From: Enterovibrio sp045679545
GTDB taxonomy: Bacteria > Pseudomonadota > Gammaproteobacteria > Enterobacterales > Vibrionaceae
NCBI RefSeq assembly: GCF_045679545.1
Contig: NZ_CP166194.1
Location: 2,170,001-2,234,000 of the forward strand
DNA: 64,000 nucleotides
Reading direction: 5' to 3'
Of this stretch, positions 24,671 through 33,274 are shown piece by piece; position 1 is the first letter of the stretch; every line of letters begins with the position of its first letter. The notes below the pieces were generated by a model. That model was not told where the DNA came from, ran no database searches, and was given only the letters and a program-made list of their open reading frames with translations. The translations under genes and the position numbers were made by a program.

Positions 24671-25618
24671 TTAGTCCTGACGTTTAAAGTGCATCACTTT
24701 CAGCGCGCTGTCTGTATCAATATCTTCAAATTCTGTCGGATTCTCAAGTCGAGACACAAACGTAAACTGTGGTGCAAACTCTGCCATTTGTTCTTGCAAG
24801 AAACTCGGCTTTACATCGGGCGCATTGACACAAGCAAGCACATCGCCCCCTTCAGACACCAATTCCGGTAAACGTCTTAGGATCTTGGCGTAATCTTTGG
24901 TGAGAACGAAACTGCCTTTTTGAAACGACGGTGGATCGATAATCACCAGATCATAAGGGCCATTTTTTTTCACTTTGCCCCATGATTTGAAAAGCTCATG
25001 ACCAAGAAAGCTCACCTTGTTCACGTTATGTTGGTTTAACTGATGGTTCTCTCGCCCGCGAGCCAACGACGATCTGGCCATGTCCAGATTCACCACTTTG
25101 TCTGCGCCACCCTCAACCGCAGCCACAGAGAAGCCACACGTATAAGCAAAGAGGTTTAACACGTTCTTTTGGGCGGCGTGCGTTTGCACCCACTGACGAC
25201 CAATGCGCATATCCAAAAATAAACCGTTGTTTTGGCGCTTACCCAAATCCAGTGTGTATTTGAGACCATTTTCAATCACATCGATTTGAACTGGCATTTC
25301 ACCGACCAAAGTTTCGGTTTCTGCTCCTTCACGATCACGGTGTTGCAAAAACACCGTTTTACCACCAACCTTCTGCCACACTTCATCTTGGCAAAACTGC
25401 TCAACACCAGTACGAAGCGCATCATAGAATTCAGGTTCAGCTTCTTTGAATATCGCGATTTGCAGTACACCTTGCCCAAGCCAATCTGCAGTGATTTGTT
25501 CTAGCCCTTCGTAACAACGCCCACGACCATGAAATACGCGTCTAACTTCATCGCCGCTCGCGTGGATACGATCAGCAATAACGTGGAAAAAAGTGTTTAA
25601 CGCATCAGGATTCATCAT
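24671..25618 (-). CDS. RlmK/RlmI-like SAM-dependent RNA methyltransferase
   Basis: 315-residue class I methyltransferase. The SAM-binding motif reads NVLNLFAYTCGFSVAA near residue 152, followed by NLDMARSSLARGREN, and the catalytic DPPSFQKGSF near 226 is characteristic of the RlmI/RlmK/RlmL-C group acting on 23S rRNA. LGKRQNNGLFLDMR is also typical. It lacks the N-terminal PUA domain of RlmI. The target base is not known. It overlaps the small upstream gene by 14 bases and is grouped with a pseudouridine synthase, consistent with an rRNA role. Confidence 0.82.
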   Translation of the reverse strand: MMNPDALNTFFHVIADRIHASGDEVRRVFHGRGRCYEGLEQITADWLGQGVLQIAIFKEAEPEFYDALRTGVEQFCQDEVWQKVGGKTVFLQHRDREGAETETLVGEMPVQIDVIENGLKYTLDLGKRQNNGLFLDMRIGRQWVQTHAAQKNVLNLFAYTCGFSVAAVEGGADKVVNLDMARSSLARGRENHQLNQHNVNKVSFLGHELFKSWGKVKKNGPYDLVIIDPPSFQKGSFVLTKDYAKILRRLPELVSEGGDVLACVNAPDVKPSFLQEQMAEFAPQFTFVSRLENPTEFEDIDTDSALKVMHFKRQD

Positions 25619-25904
25619 GGTTTATTTCCTTTTGTTCGTCGTTAGCGATGCTGGAAAGTTCTACGGGGGCTCCACTCATCTGAAGATTATAAAATTCGCA
25701 GTTACGGCGCGTGCGCGTGCGGGCCACTTTCTTTTTATGTTGTCGCCTAATGTTCGCAAGTGCCCAAAGACGAGACTGTTTCAAACTGCGGTTTCTGTTG
25801 CGGGCATGCTGCATGCTTATCTCCAACGCACTCCTTCCATGGAGATCAATGACCTGCCAATGACAGATCAATTCGATTATTTTTGATTCGGTAATTTTGG
25901 CCAT
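25605..25904 (-). CDS. Small basic hypothetical protein
   Basis: 99 residues, unrecognised. It is rich in Arg and Lys in the middle (HARNRNRSLKQSRLW, NIRRQHKKKVARTRTRR) and acidic at the end. I retain it because it fits exactly between two clear genes of the same strand, overlapping the end of the pseudouridine synthase by 28 bases and the start of the methyltransferase by 14, so it bridges what would otherwise be an empty 258-base gap. The basic stretch suggests RNA binding, which would suit its neighbours. An opposite-strand frame covers the same bases and is less plausible. Confidence 0.5.
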   Translation of the reverse strand: MAKITESKIIELICHWQVIDLHGRSALEISMQHARNRNRSLKQSRLWALANIRRQHKKKVARTRTRRNCEFYNLQMSGAPVELSSIANDEQKEINHDES

Positions 25905-26548
25905 GGTAGAGACGCTGGCTCAGCCCATTCATTGGGCAGTACCGGCCATTGGTCGCCAATTGATGGCGGGAGAAGAAACTGAAACGCTTCTCCTGAATGC
26001 GTAAACTGCAATCCATAGGCATGTAAATACCCACGGTCGGCGCTCGCACCGCCATAGGTGTCATCACCCAATATCGTCGCACCAATACTTTTCAACGCCA
26101 CGCGTATTTGATGAGTTTTGCCTGTGTGTGGTTTGCATAAAAACAAACGACGCCCCTCTCCACCCGCAGTCGAAAAGAATTGGGTGACGGCAGGGTTATT
26201 TTTACTGATCAGCAGTTTCCACATTGAGCGACGACTTTTCATCATATCGCCAATAATGGTGCCTTGTTTTTTCGTTGGCTTTTTCGCTGACACTGCCACA
26301 TAGAATTTTCGAACGGTTTTTTCCGCAAACATCAGAGAAAGTTCAGCGGCTGCTTTTTGATGACGACCAAGTAGCAAAAGGCCTGATGTCATTTTATCAA
26401 GGCGATGAATAAGATAGAGCTGCTTATCACCTGTCAATTTCGCCACTTCCGCGAGTAAGGGTTGTTCATTGTCGTCTTTGTGGACACTGACCCCTGGGTG
26501 CTTGTCGATGACAAGGAAGTCTTCATTATGAAAGACCAGACTAAACAT
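25877..26548 (-). CDS. RluA-family pseudouridine synthase
   Basis: 223 residues. The catalytic Asp is in YLIHRLDKMTSGLLLLG near residue 50, followed by KFYVAVSAKKPTKKQG and the C-terminal KTHQIRVALKSIGATILGDDTYGG. There is no N-terminal S4 domain, so it is a short RluA-type enzyme such as those annotated as RluA-like in Vibrio. The RNA target cannot be assigned. Confidence 0.88.
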   Translation of the reverse strand: MFSLVFHNEDFLVIDKHPGVSVHKDDNEQPLLAEVAKLTGDKQLYLIHRLDKMTSGLLLLGRHQKAAAELSLMFAEKTVRKFYVAVSAKKPTKKQGTIIGDMMKSRRSMWKLLISKNNPAVTQFFSTAGGEGRRLFLCKPHTGKTHQIRVALKSIGATILGDDTYGGASADRGYLHAYGLQFTHSGEAFQFLLPPSIGDQWPVLPNEWAEPASLPWPKLPNQK

Positions 26549-26652
26549 GCCTAATCCTATAGTTGTAAGTCACAAGATGTTTGTGAGTGCTAAAAACAGC
26601 GCTGAGTGTAAACGGAATGGCGCTCAGGGAGAAGCAACCAAAGAGAGAAAGA

Positions 26653-26678
26653 CAAAATCCCCAGCAAAGCTGGGGATT
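26653..26678 (-). terminator. Terminator after the NSS transporter
   Basis: AATCCCCAGC-TTT-GCTGGGGATT on the minus strand followed by TTGTCTTTC, just beyond the transporter stop. Confidence 0.8.
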
Positions 26679-26686
26679 GTTCTCGT

Positions 26687-28033
26687 TTATTTAAGGAGTG
26701 GCCAGAAGAACACCAGCGCCATCAAAATAGGACATACAATGCGCACATAGGTAGGCCATACTTTCCAAAACAGGCTGTTTGCCAATTCAGGGTTGCCCTG
26801 GCTAAGTTCCTCTAGCACTTCATTTCGTTTCCACATCCAACCGGCAATCAGTGCCATAATCACACCCAAAATTGGCTGCATGTATTCAGTGGTAATGCTA
26901 ATGACTGTGCCAAACATTGAGCCAAAATTGAAAATGATCAGCGCCGAGAACAGCGCGATTGCGCCACCGACCCACCAAGCAACATGCTTACGGTCTTTAT
27001 TAAGCTCTTCTGACAGACAAGCCACCGGAACTTCCAACATGGAGATAGAAGAAGTCAGCGCTGCAATCACCATCAAAGCAAAAAAGGCCACGCCTACAAT
27101 TAAGCCTGCACTACCCATGCTGTCGAACATTGCCGGAAGCACACTGAACACCAAGGTATCACCGTCTAGCAGCGTACCGCTCTTGCTATAGATTTGTACG
27201 CCATTTTTCTGCGCAACAAACATGGCAGGAAGGATCAGAAGACCCGCAACGAATGCAACACCCGTATCCAGCAGCGCAACTTGAGCGGCAGTCTTCGGCA
27301 AATTCGCATCTTTACGCAAATATGATCCGTACACCATCATGGTACAGACACCGATTGAGAGCGAGAAGAACGCTTGACCCATGGCACTCACCATCAGATC
27401 GGGTGAGAAATGAGAGGTATCTGGTACAAGATACATTTTCAAGCCTTCCATCGCGCCCGGTTGGAACAGGGTATAACCCACCATGGCGATAAACAGAATG
27501 AAAAGCACAGGCATTAAGCGGGTTGACCATTTTTCGATGCCATCAGCGACGCCGTTACGCACGACCAAAATGGTCAAGGTCATAAATACCGCCATCAGCA
27601 CCAAATTACGTTCAATGCTAAAGCCTTCAAGCCATGCTGCCGCATCTTCAAATCCTGCCACGCTTAATAGCGGCCCAATCAGAAAGCCAAAGAACCAACC
27701 TGCAACAATCGCGTAGAAGCTCAAGATGCCACTCACACCCAACATGCCGGCGATACCAACCGCCGACCCCAGCGCTTTGTTCTTCGGTGCGACGGAAATG
27801 AGCGAACGAATAGGGTTCGACGCACCAAAGCGACCGATGGTCAGTTCAGCGACCAGCAGTGGGTAAGCCAATATGAAAACCATGATCAAATAAGTGATTA
27901 AAAAGACTGCACCACCATTGCTGGCAGCCTGTGTGGGAAAACCCCAAATATTACCAAGACCGACGGCAGACCCTGCCGCAGCCAAAATGAATCCTAATCG
28001 GGAGGAAAACTGGGCTCTATTACTGCTTGCCAT
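26687..28033 (-). CDS. Sodium-dependent (NSS/SNF family) transporter, probably for an aromatic amino acid
   Basis: 448-residue transporter with about 11-12 membrane helices. The N-terminal FILAAAGSAVGLGNIWGFP is the unwound helix-1 sodium and substrate site of the neurotransmitter:sodium symporter family. Prokaryotic members such as TnaT and Tyt1 take up tryptophan or tyrosine. A perfect TyrR operator 82 bases upstream of the start supports an aromatic amino acid as substrate. It stands alone between terminators. Confidence 0.88.
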   Translation of the reverse strand: MASSNRAQFSSRLGFILAAAGSAVGLGNIWGFPTQAASNGGAVFLITYLIMVFILAYPLLVAELTIGRFGASNPIRSLISVAPKNKALGSAVGIAGMLGVSGILSFYAIVAGWFFGFLIGPLLSVAGFEDAAAWLEGFSIERNLVLMAVFMTLTILVVRNGVADGIEKWSTRLMPVLFILFIAMVGYTLFQPGAMEGLKMYLVPDTSHFSPDLMVSAMGQAFFSLSIGVCTMMVYGSYLRKDANLPKTAAQVALLDTGVAFVAGLLILPAMFVAQKNGVQIYSKSGTLLDGDTLVFSVLPAMFDSMGSAGLIVGVAFFALMVIAALTSSISMLEVPVACLSEELNKDRKHVAWWVGGAIALFSALIIFNFGSMFGTVISITTEYMQPILGVIMALIAGWMWKRNEVLEELSQGNPELANSLFWKVWPTYVRIVCPILMALVFFWPLLK

Positions 28034-28114
28034 ACATACTCTCTACTACAAACGATGATATTGATGTCCATGCCCAGCGTCTTTTGCCATTCCATGGCAT
28101 CTCCCTAGCTGGAT

Positions 28115-28132
28115 TGTAAATTTAAATTTACA
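28115..28132 (-). promoter_or_regulatory. TyrR box upstream of the NSS transporter
   Basis: TGTAAATTTAAATTTACA is a perfect 18-bp palindrome and fits the TyrR consensus TGTAAA-N6-TTTACA exactly. It lies in the promoter region of the minus-strand transporter. A GC-rich hairpin ACGGG-TGA-CCCGT follows at 28137-28149. Confidence 0.75.
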
Positions 28133-28320
28133 GGAGACGGGTGACCCGTTTTTAAAACAGGCATGGCAAGTAAACCAGTTTGAGAATAAAATTTGAAGCG
28201 TTAGCGCTATATTTTTCTTTTAGCCGACATATATCTCCAATTTTTCGCTCAAACTGATTACTTTGTAATCAACACCTCCCTACAAGACATTAACAAGTTG
28301 CCCACTCACCTTCCTGTTGG

Positions 28321-28344
28321 TTAGCAAAGCGTCACGTTTGCTAA
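28321..28344. promoter_or_regulatory. Inverted repeat upstream of cardiolipin synthase
   Basis: TTAGCAAA-8-TTTGCTAA, perfect 8-bp arms, ends 76 bases before the cls start. There is no T-tract, so an operator is likelier than a terminator. The rest of the 28034-28420 gap shows only the TyrR site and no further gene. Confidence 0.5.
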
Positions 28345-28420
28345 TACGAGACACTAAATACAGTGCATACTGTTCTCGTTCCCTCTATATTGGGAAACGT
28401 GTTGGGCTAAATAGATTGAT

Positions 28421-29881
28421 ATGGAACAGATTTATCAGATCCTTGTTTGGGCAAGTGTTTTCTTTTACTGGCTGCTAATAGCCGGTGTCACCATACGTGT
28501 TGTGTTAAAGCGACGAGCACTTGGTGTTTCTATCGCTTGGCTAATGATCATCTACATCATTCCTATTGTCGGCGTGATCCTTTATTTACTGTTTGGTGAA
28601 CTCAACCTTGGCAGAAAACGCGCTGAACGAGCCAAAGCTATGTTTGCGCCCTATCTGAGTTGGCTTCATACGCTCAATGAATGCGAAGCACATCGCCCTC
28701 ATCATCATAGTTTCCTTGCTAGACCCGTCCACGATCTGTGTTTGCGCAGAGCGGGTATCCCTGCCCTAGCCGGTAACCAACTAACATTGCTGAATGAAAC
28801 CGCCGATATCCTCAAAAATATTGCCTTAGACGTTCGAACAGCGAAATCTTCGATCAATATGGTGTTTTATATCTGGCATCCCGGTGGCCATGCAGACGAT
28901 GTGGCAAATGCGGTATGCGAAGCCGCAAGACGCGGCGTAACAGTGCGAATACTGCTTGATTCCGCTGGCAGCAAAGCGTTTTTCAAAAGCCACTGGCCGG
29001 ACGTTATGCGTAAAGCGGGAGTAGAGTTGATCGAAGCCTTGGCTGTGAGTCCAGCCCGTATGTTCTTGCGCCGTCTAGATATTCGTCAACACCGTAAAGT
29101 TGTCATCATCGATAATAAGATTGGCTACACAGGTTCAATGAATCTGGTTGACCCGCGTTTTTTCAAGCAGGATGCCGGTGTCGGTCAATGGGTTGATATT
29201 ATGGTGAGGGTAGATGGCCCTTCGGTTCCAATCCTGAACAGTATTTTTGCTTGGGATTGGGAGTTTGAAACAGGTCTGCGCTACCTACCTGATTTGCCAG
29301 AGTGTGCTCTGATTGAACAACACCAACACGCAAACCATTCGGTGCAAGTCGCACCCTCAGGCCCTGGCATGCCAGACGGGATCATTCAGCAAGTCCTCAT
29401 GCTGACCATCCATCAAGCGAAAAAAAGCCTAACGATCACTACGCCATACCTCGTCCCAAGTGAAAGCTTGTTGAGCGCACTCCAAACGACAGCTCAGCGC
29501 GGTGTGACCGTTAACATCATTATTCCAGCGAAAAACGACAGCTTGATGGTGGATTGGGCAAGCCGATCTTTCTTCAATGACCTGCTTCGCACGGGGATCA
29601 ATATCTATCGGTTCAATGGTGGGTTGCTGCATACAAAATCAGTCATGGTTGATGACAACTTTTGTCTCATGGGAACAGTGAATTTGGACATGCGAAGCCT
29701 ATGGCTCAATTTTGAATTAACACTATGCATTGATGACCCTGATTTCTGTCAAGATATGCTGGCTTTACAGCAGTCATATATTGAAGACTCGACCGTTGTG
29801 AGCTTGGCTGAGTGGTCAAAGCGCTCTATTATCAATCGCCCTGTCGAGCAATTTTTCTACATGTTTAGCCCTTTGCTCTAG
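28421..29881 (+). CDS. cls: Cardiolipin synthase (ClsA type)
   Basis: 486-residue phospholipase-D-superfamily enzyme that makes cardiolipin from two phosphatidylglycerol molecules. It has two N-terminal membrane helices (about 8-26 and 38-58) and two HKD motifs: HRKVVIIDNKIGYTGSMN near residue 223 and HTKSVMVDDNFCLMGTVN near residue 403. The end reads VEQFFYMFSPLL as in ClsA. Single-gene unit. Confidence 0.93.
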   Translation: MEQIYQILVWASVFFYWLLIAGVTIRVVLKRRALGVSIAWLMIIYIIPIVGVILYLLFGELNLGRKRAERAKAMFAPYLSWLHTLNECEAHRPHHHSFLARPVHDLCLRRAGIPALAGNQLTLLNETADILKNIALDVRTAKSSINMVFYIWHPGGHADDVANAVCEAARRGVTVRILLDSAGSKAFFKSHWPDVMRKAGVELIEALAVSPARMFLRRLDIRQHRKVVIIDNKIGYTGSMNLVDPRFFKQDAGVGQWVDIMVRVDGPSVPILNSIFAWDWEFETGLRYLPDLPECALIEQHQHANHSVQVAPSGPGMPDGIIQQVLMLTIHQAKKSLTITTPYLVPSESLLSALQTTAQRGVTVNIIIPAKNDSLMVDWASRSFFNDLLRTGINIYRFNGGLLHTKSVMVDDNFCLMGTVNLDMRSLWLNFELTLCIDDPDFCQDMLALQQSYIEDSTVVSLAEWSKRSIINRPVEQFFYMFSPLL

Positions 29882-30221
29882 TCGAAATTTGATCCTCATT
29901 CAATATTTTGCACCTGTCCTCGCGTGAAAAATGCCATTTAAACGATAGCTAGATCAACTTTTTACATTTATTTACAACGTTTCAGGTTAAGCCATCACCG
30001 TCGAGATAGTTTACATTCGATTACCATTCATCCGGCATCGAAGCAAAAATAGACAAGGTTACTGACACTGCGTCTTATAAATGAAACATTATTTCGCGGG
30101 AAATAATTCAAATCCAATAAATTCATATGGTTATATTGCTGAAAACATAAATCCCTTGATTTGACCTTCTCAAACAAAGAGTGTCTAGCAGGTTAGACTT
30201 TTTTGAATTGACAGAGGTAAT
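29882..30221. other. Intergenic region, no gene recognised
   Basis: About 340 AT-rich bases between cls and the MarR gene. I see no terminator after cls and no open frame worth reporting. The last 25 bases carry AGAGG as ribosome binding site for the MarR gene. Confidence 0.5.
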
Positions 30222-30689
30222 ATGCGCGCTTCTTTCAACACATATAAAACAGTGATAATCGTGTATATTCAATCGGAACTCAGTTCTCTATGCCGACTTG
30301 TTGCTTTGAAATCCGAAAAGCGAGCGCAAGACTGGCTGGAAAACAAAGGCGTACATATTAGTTCTGAGCAAGCAATCACCATCATGGCTATCTCAAAACA
30401 AGAAGAATTCCACCAAGGTGATTTGATGGGCATGCCTTATCTTGCAAGCGAAAAATCGAAGGTCAGTCGCATTGTGCAAAGCCTTGTGATGGATGGTTAC
30501 ATCGTACGGCGAGATGATGCTAACGACCGCCGATCCAAAATCTTAGCCTTGACAGAAAAAGGCCAATCGATGTCTGAGTTGTTAATTCAAACCGAAGACA
30601 TGAACAAAGAATTGCTGAGTGAGTTATTGTCACGAGAAGAAATGGACACGATTCAAGTATCGTTACAACGAATTGCAAACGCCATGTAA
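30222..30689 (+). CDS. MarR-family transcriptional regulator
   Basis: 155-residue winged-helix regulator. The recognition region reads SEKSKVSRIVQSLVMDGYIVRRDDANDRRSKILALTEKG (cited in part as KVSRIVQ and DDANDRRSK), which holds the DxR wing motif near residue 105. It uses an ATG preceded by AGAGG. No divergent target gene is adjacent. It is followed by a strong terminator, so it is a single-gene unit. Ligand and targets are unknown. Confidence 0.85.
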   Translation: MRASFNTYKTVIIVYIQSELSSLCRLVALKSEKRAQDWLENKGVHISSEQAITIMAISKQEEFHQGDLMGMPYLASEKSKVSRIVQSLVMDGYIVRRDDANDRRSKILALTEKGQSMSELLIQTEDMNKELLSELLSREEMDTIQVSLQRIANAM

Positions 30690-30698
30690 TTGCCTTTG

Positions 30699-30725
30699 AG
30701 CCTGATTAACCATCAGGCTTTTTAT
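30699..30725 (+). terminator. Terminator after marR-type gene
   Basis: AGCCTGAT-TAACC-ATCAGGCT stem followed by TTTTATT. Confidence 0.88.
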
Positions 30726-30989
30726 TATAAACAAACAGTTAGTTTGATCCTCTATCGTTCACATTCCCTGCATCCCTTTCTCCACGGCTTAGTTCGGCCA
30801 CAATTTAGACTCTTTTTAGCTTTACACTGCGTTTGAAATTACCGCATTAAGTACGTGAAAAAAGTTTTATTTACGCATCATAGTTTTGCCGTATTTATGA
30901 CAAATTCTGACTATTTCGACCTGAACTTTATGCACCTTGTTGTCTACAATAAAATTGCAATTAGGGGATGACGCGCTGAGGGACAACAT

Positions 30990-31292
30990 ATGTTGGCAAG
31001 ACATAGAAATTATCTTTTAAAAGACACCAAACAACTCCATGCAAATGTTCAAGTAATCCCAACAGGGACGATTGAAATAGAGATCATCGAAAAACATCAA
31101 CGTCATGCTGCTGAATTTGAACACCTTCGCTTTGAACGAAGCGGAAGTTTGACAAAATTAGTCGGCAAACATACGTCAAATGGCAAACCCATTCATTGGC
31201 AGTTACCCCTTGCTAATGATGACGCGAAAGAACTAGAACATCTCATCGAAGAAGCGACCGAAGAGCTCGAGATCTTAATGAGAGACTTATAG
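30990..31292 (+). CDS. Hypothetical protein (100 residues)
   Basis: Unrecognised soluble protein. It contains a beta-rich middle (VQVIPTGTIEIEIIE, LRFERSGSLTKLVG) and a C-terminal acidic helix ELEHLIEEATEELEILM. The start ATG at 30990 has GAGGGAC nearby. The 30726-30989 gap before it holds only AT-rich promoter-like sequence. It is followed by a terminator, so it is its own transcription unit. No function is proposed. Confidence 0.65.
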   Translation: MLARHRNYLLKDTKQLHANVQVIPTGTIEIEIIEKHQRHAAEFEHLRFERSGSLTKLVGKHTSNGKPIHWQLPLANDDAKELEHLIEEATEELEILMRDL

Positions 31293-31343
31293 CGCATTAA
31301 TAAGCACTACATGAAATCCATAAGCACTAAATATGCCTTTCAG

Positions 31344-31367
31344 CGCTGCTCATGCAGCGTTTTTTTT
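31344..31367 (+). terminator. Terminator after hypothetical gene
   Basis: CGCTGC-TCAT-GCAGCG stem with eight T residues. Confidence 0.9.
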
Positions 31368-31400
31368 GTCTATCCATCACACAAAGTTTGAAAACACCAT

Positions 31401-31435
31401 ATATACCCACGCATCTTGAGGTTGTTTGGGTATAT
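31401..31435. repeat. TATACCCA-type intergenic palindromic repeat
   Basis: ATATACCCA and TGGGTATAT form perfect 9-bp arms around CGCATCTTGAGGTTGTT. The inner CATCTTGAGGTTGTTTGGGTAT is the reverse complement of the element at 33275 (ATACCCAAACAACCTCAAGATG). Such elements are common between genes in Vibrio genomes. Confidence 0.65.
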
Positions 31436-31537
31436 TAATCATTTGTTGCACCTTGGCAGCCTAAGGGCCAATGTACATTTTGAGTGACTCTGGTAAAATG
31501 CGCGAAAATTCAAATGTGAGCATGACGAGAGCCAACT

Positions 31538-32455
31538 ATGCCAATGTATGTAGTGGGACATAAGATCCCTGATTCAGATTCAATCTGTGGTGCCATCGCA
31601 CTTGCGTACCTGAAAAATCAAATCGATGAGCCAGCAATCGCAGCACGTCTTGGTGAACTATCTCCAGAGACTGCGTTCATTTTGGAACGTTTCGGATTCG
31701 AAGCGCCTGAACTGAAGCTTAGCTACGCGGGTGAAGAAGTTTACATCGTTGACCACTCTGAGCTAACTCAAGCGCCGGATGACATCGCTGAAGCGACCAT
31801 CGTGGGTATTGTTGACCACCACAAGCTAGGTGACTTGACGACATCTACGCCGCTGGAGTGCTGGATCCGTCCTGTCGGCTGTTCTAACACAGTCATCAAA
31901 ATGATGTACGATTTCTACGGCGTTGCTATCCCGAAAGATATCGCGGGCATCATGCTTTGCGCTATTTTGAGCGACACCGTTATCTTCAAATCACCAACTT
32001 GCACCACAGCAGATATTCGTTGTGTTGAAGATTTGGCTGAAATTGCAGGTATCGAAGACATTCAAGCGCTGGGCATGGAAATGTTCAACGTAAAATCAGC
32101 CGTTGCTGGCACACCAGCACGTGATCTTGTTATGCGTGATTTCAAAGACTTCAACATGAACGGTAACCTAGTAGGTATTGGTCAATTGGAAGTTGTTGAC
32201 CTGGCTGTTTTTGATGAAATCAAAGCCGAGCTTGAAGCGGATATTGCTGCGCTAAAAGAAGAAGGCCAACGTCACTCTGTGATGTTACTGCTGACTGATA
32301 TCATGAAAGAAGGCTCTGAGCTGCTGGTTGTATCTGACGACATTTCAATTATTGAACGTGCTTATAACGCTCAAACAGAAAATGGCCGTGTATGGTTAGA
32401 TGGCGTTCTTAGCCGCAAGAAACAAGTGGTACCGCCACTGCAAGACTGTTTCTAA
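31538..32455 (+). CDS. ppaC: Manganese-dependent inorganic pyrophosphatase
   Basis: 305-residue DHH-superfamily family II pyrophosphatase. Metal-binding motifs are VVGHKIPDSDSICGA (His, Asp, Asp) at the start, IVDHSE near 70 and the signature DHH in GIVDHHKLGD near residue 95, with LSDTVIFKSPT and the C-terminal SRKKQVVPPL substrate motif. It cleaves pyrophosphate. Single gene with its own terminator. This family is less common among gammaproteobacteria but regular in Vibrionaceae. Confidence 0.93.
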   Translation: MPMYVVGHKIPDSDSICGAIALAYLKNQIDEPAIAARLGELSPETAFILERFGFEAPELKLSYAGEEVYIVDHSELTQAPDDIAEATIVGIVDHHKLGDLTTSTPLECWIRPVGCSNTVIKMMYDFYGVAIPKDIAGIMLCAILSDTVIFKSPTCTTADIRCVEDLAEIAGIEDIQALGMEMFNVKSAVAGTPARDLVMRDFKDFNMNGNLVGIGQLEVVDLAVFDEIKAELEADIAALKEEGQRHSVMLLLTDIMKEGSELLVVSDDISIIERAYNAQTENGRVWLDGVLSRKKQVVPPLQDCF

Positions 32456-32475
32456 TCATCTTTACCACACAAAAA

Positions 32476-32505
32476 AAGGGCGATCATGTATCGCCCTTTT
32501 CTTTT
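32476..32505 (+). terminator. Terminator after ppaC
   Basis: AAGGGCGAT-CATGT-ATCGCCCTT stem with A- and T-rich flanks. Confidence 0.9.
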
Positions 32506-32710
32506 CCCTCGGCTTCCCACTTTCACTCTCATCACCACACCTCTTAAGCAAAACAATACCTTATGGGTGACAGTAAAAAGCCCCACTATTCACGACAATT
32601 CCATGCTTAAACAATGCACAAATAACGACCAAAAAACAGCAAAACCACTATTGATGTGCGTCACAAAAAAATGCATACTCTGCGCAAATAATCACCAATA
32701 GGAGAACATC

Positions 32711-32824
32711 GTGTCAAATAAGATCATTGCTAAGCTCTCAAAATACGCCCCACTTTTCGTTCTCATGGGGGCAACCATCGCATTTACCATGTTCAATGCC
32801 ATGTATTGGGGCGGCGCGCTCTGA
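32711..32824 (+). CDS. 37-residue single-pass membrane peptide
   Basis: GTG start with AGGAGA seven bases upstream. The sequence reads SNKIIAKLSKYAPLFVLM, then GATIAFTMFNAMYWGGAL: a basic N-terminus and one hydrophobic helix of about 22 residues. It is flanked by its own upstream region and a strong terminator at 32897, so it looks like a real small gene. It resembles small inner-membrane stress peptides in size. I cannot name the family. A TTGATGTGCGTCAC element about 45 bases upstream is reminiscent of an FNR half-site. Confidence 0.6.
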   Translation: MSNKIIAKLSKYAPLFVLMGATIAFTMFNAMYWGGAL

Positions 32825-32896
32825 TACTCATGGGCCAGGCTGTCTGACTCAAAGCATTCAGGCGTTGGTGTGTTAACGTATTAATACCTGAACTCA

Positions 32897-32930
32897 AAAC
32901 CCAAGCCTAAACGCTTGGGTTTTTGCTTTT
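32897..32930 (+). terminator. Terminator after small membrane peptide
   Basis: AAACCCAAGC-CTAAAC-GCTTGGGTTT stem followed by TTGCTTTTT. Confidence 0.88.
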
Positions 32931-33024
32931 TACAGAAGATTTAAATCGCATGTGATGTGCGCAAGAACATGCATCACGATGGCAAGTCGATAACGTGCAA
33001 CGCATTCATTCCACGTTTTTTAGA

Positions 33025-33051
33025 TAAGAAAAAAGACGCCCTAGGACGTCT
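33025..33051 (-). terminator. Terminator after the first tRNA-Ser
   Basis: On the minus strand AGACGTCC and GGGCGTCT pair around a short TA, followed by TTTTTTC. It lies 13 bases beyond the tRNA 3' end. Confidence 0.75.
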
Positions 33052-33064
33052 CTAAACTTGAATG

Positions 33065-33152
33065 TGGCGGTGAGTGAGAGATTCGAACTCTCGATACGTT
33101 GCCGTATACACACTTTCCAGGCGTGCTCCTTCAGCCACTCGGACAACTCACC
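33065..33152 (-). tRNA. tRNA-Ser(GGA), copy 1
   Basis: 88 bases including encoded CCA. Acceptor arms GGTGAGT and ACTCACC with discriminator G, a D-stem, anticodon arm with GGA in CCTGGAAAG, a long variable arm (TGTATACGGCAACGTATC region) typical of class II serine tRNAs, and GTTCGAATC in the T-arm. Identical to the copy at 33347. Confidence 0.96.
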
Positions 33153-33189
33153 GTTTTTTTGTTGGACGTATTCGTCTCAACGGAGCGCT

Positions 33190-33218
33190 ACTATAAATAT
33201 TTACCCTTTCAGCGTCAA
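33190..33218 (-). promoter_or_regulatory. Promoter of tRNA-Ser copy 1
   Basis: TTGACG, a 17-base spacer and TATAGT on the minus strand, followed by a GCGCTCCG discriminator. GC-rich discriminators mark stringently controlled stable RNA promoters. Confidence 0.85.
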
Positions 33219-33274
33219 TGCTTTGGGCTTTGTGAATCGTTCAAATGTTTAGGGTTTAAACGATTTATGCCTTC

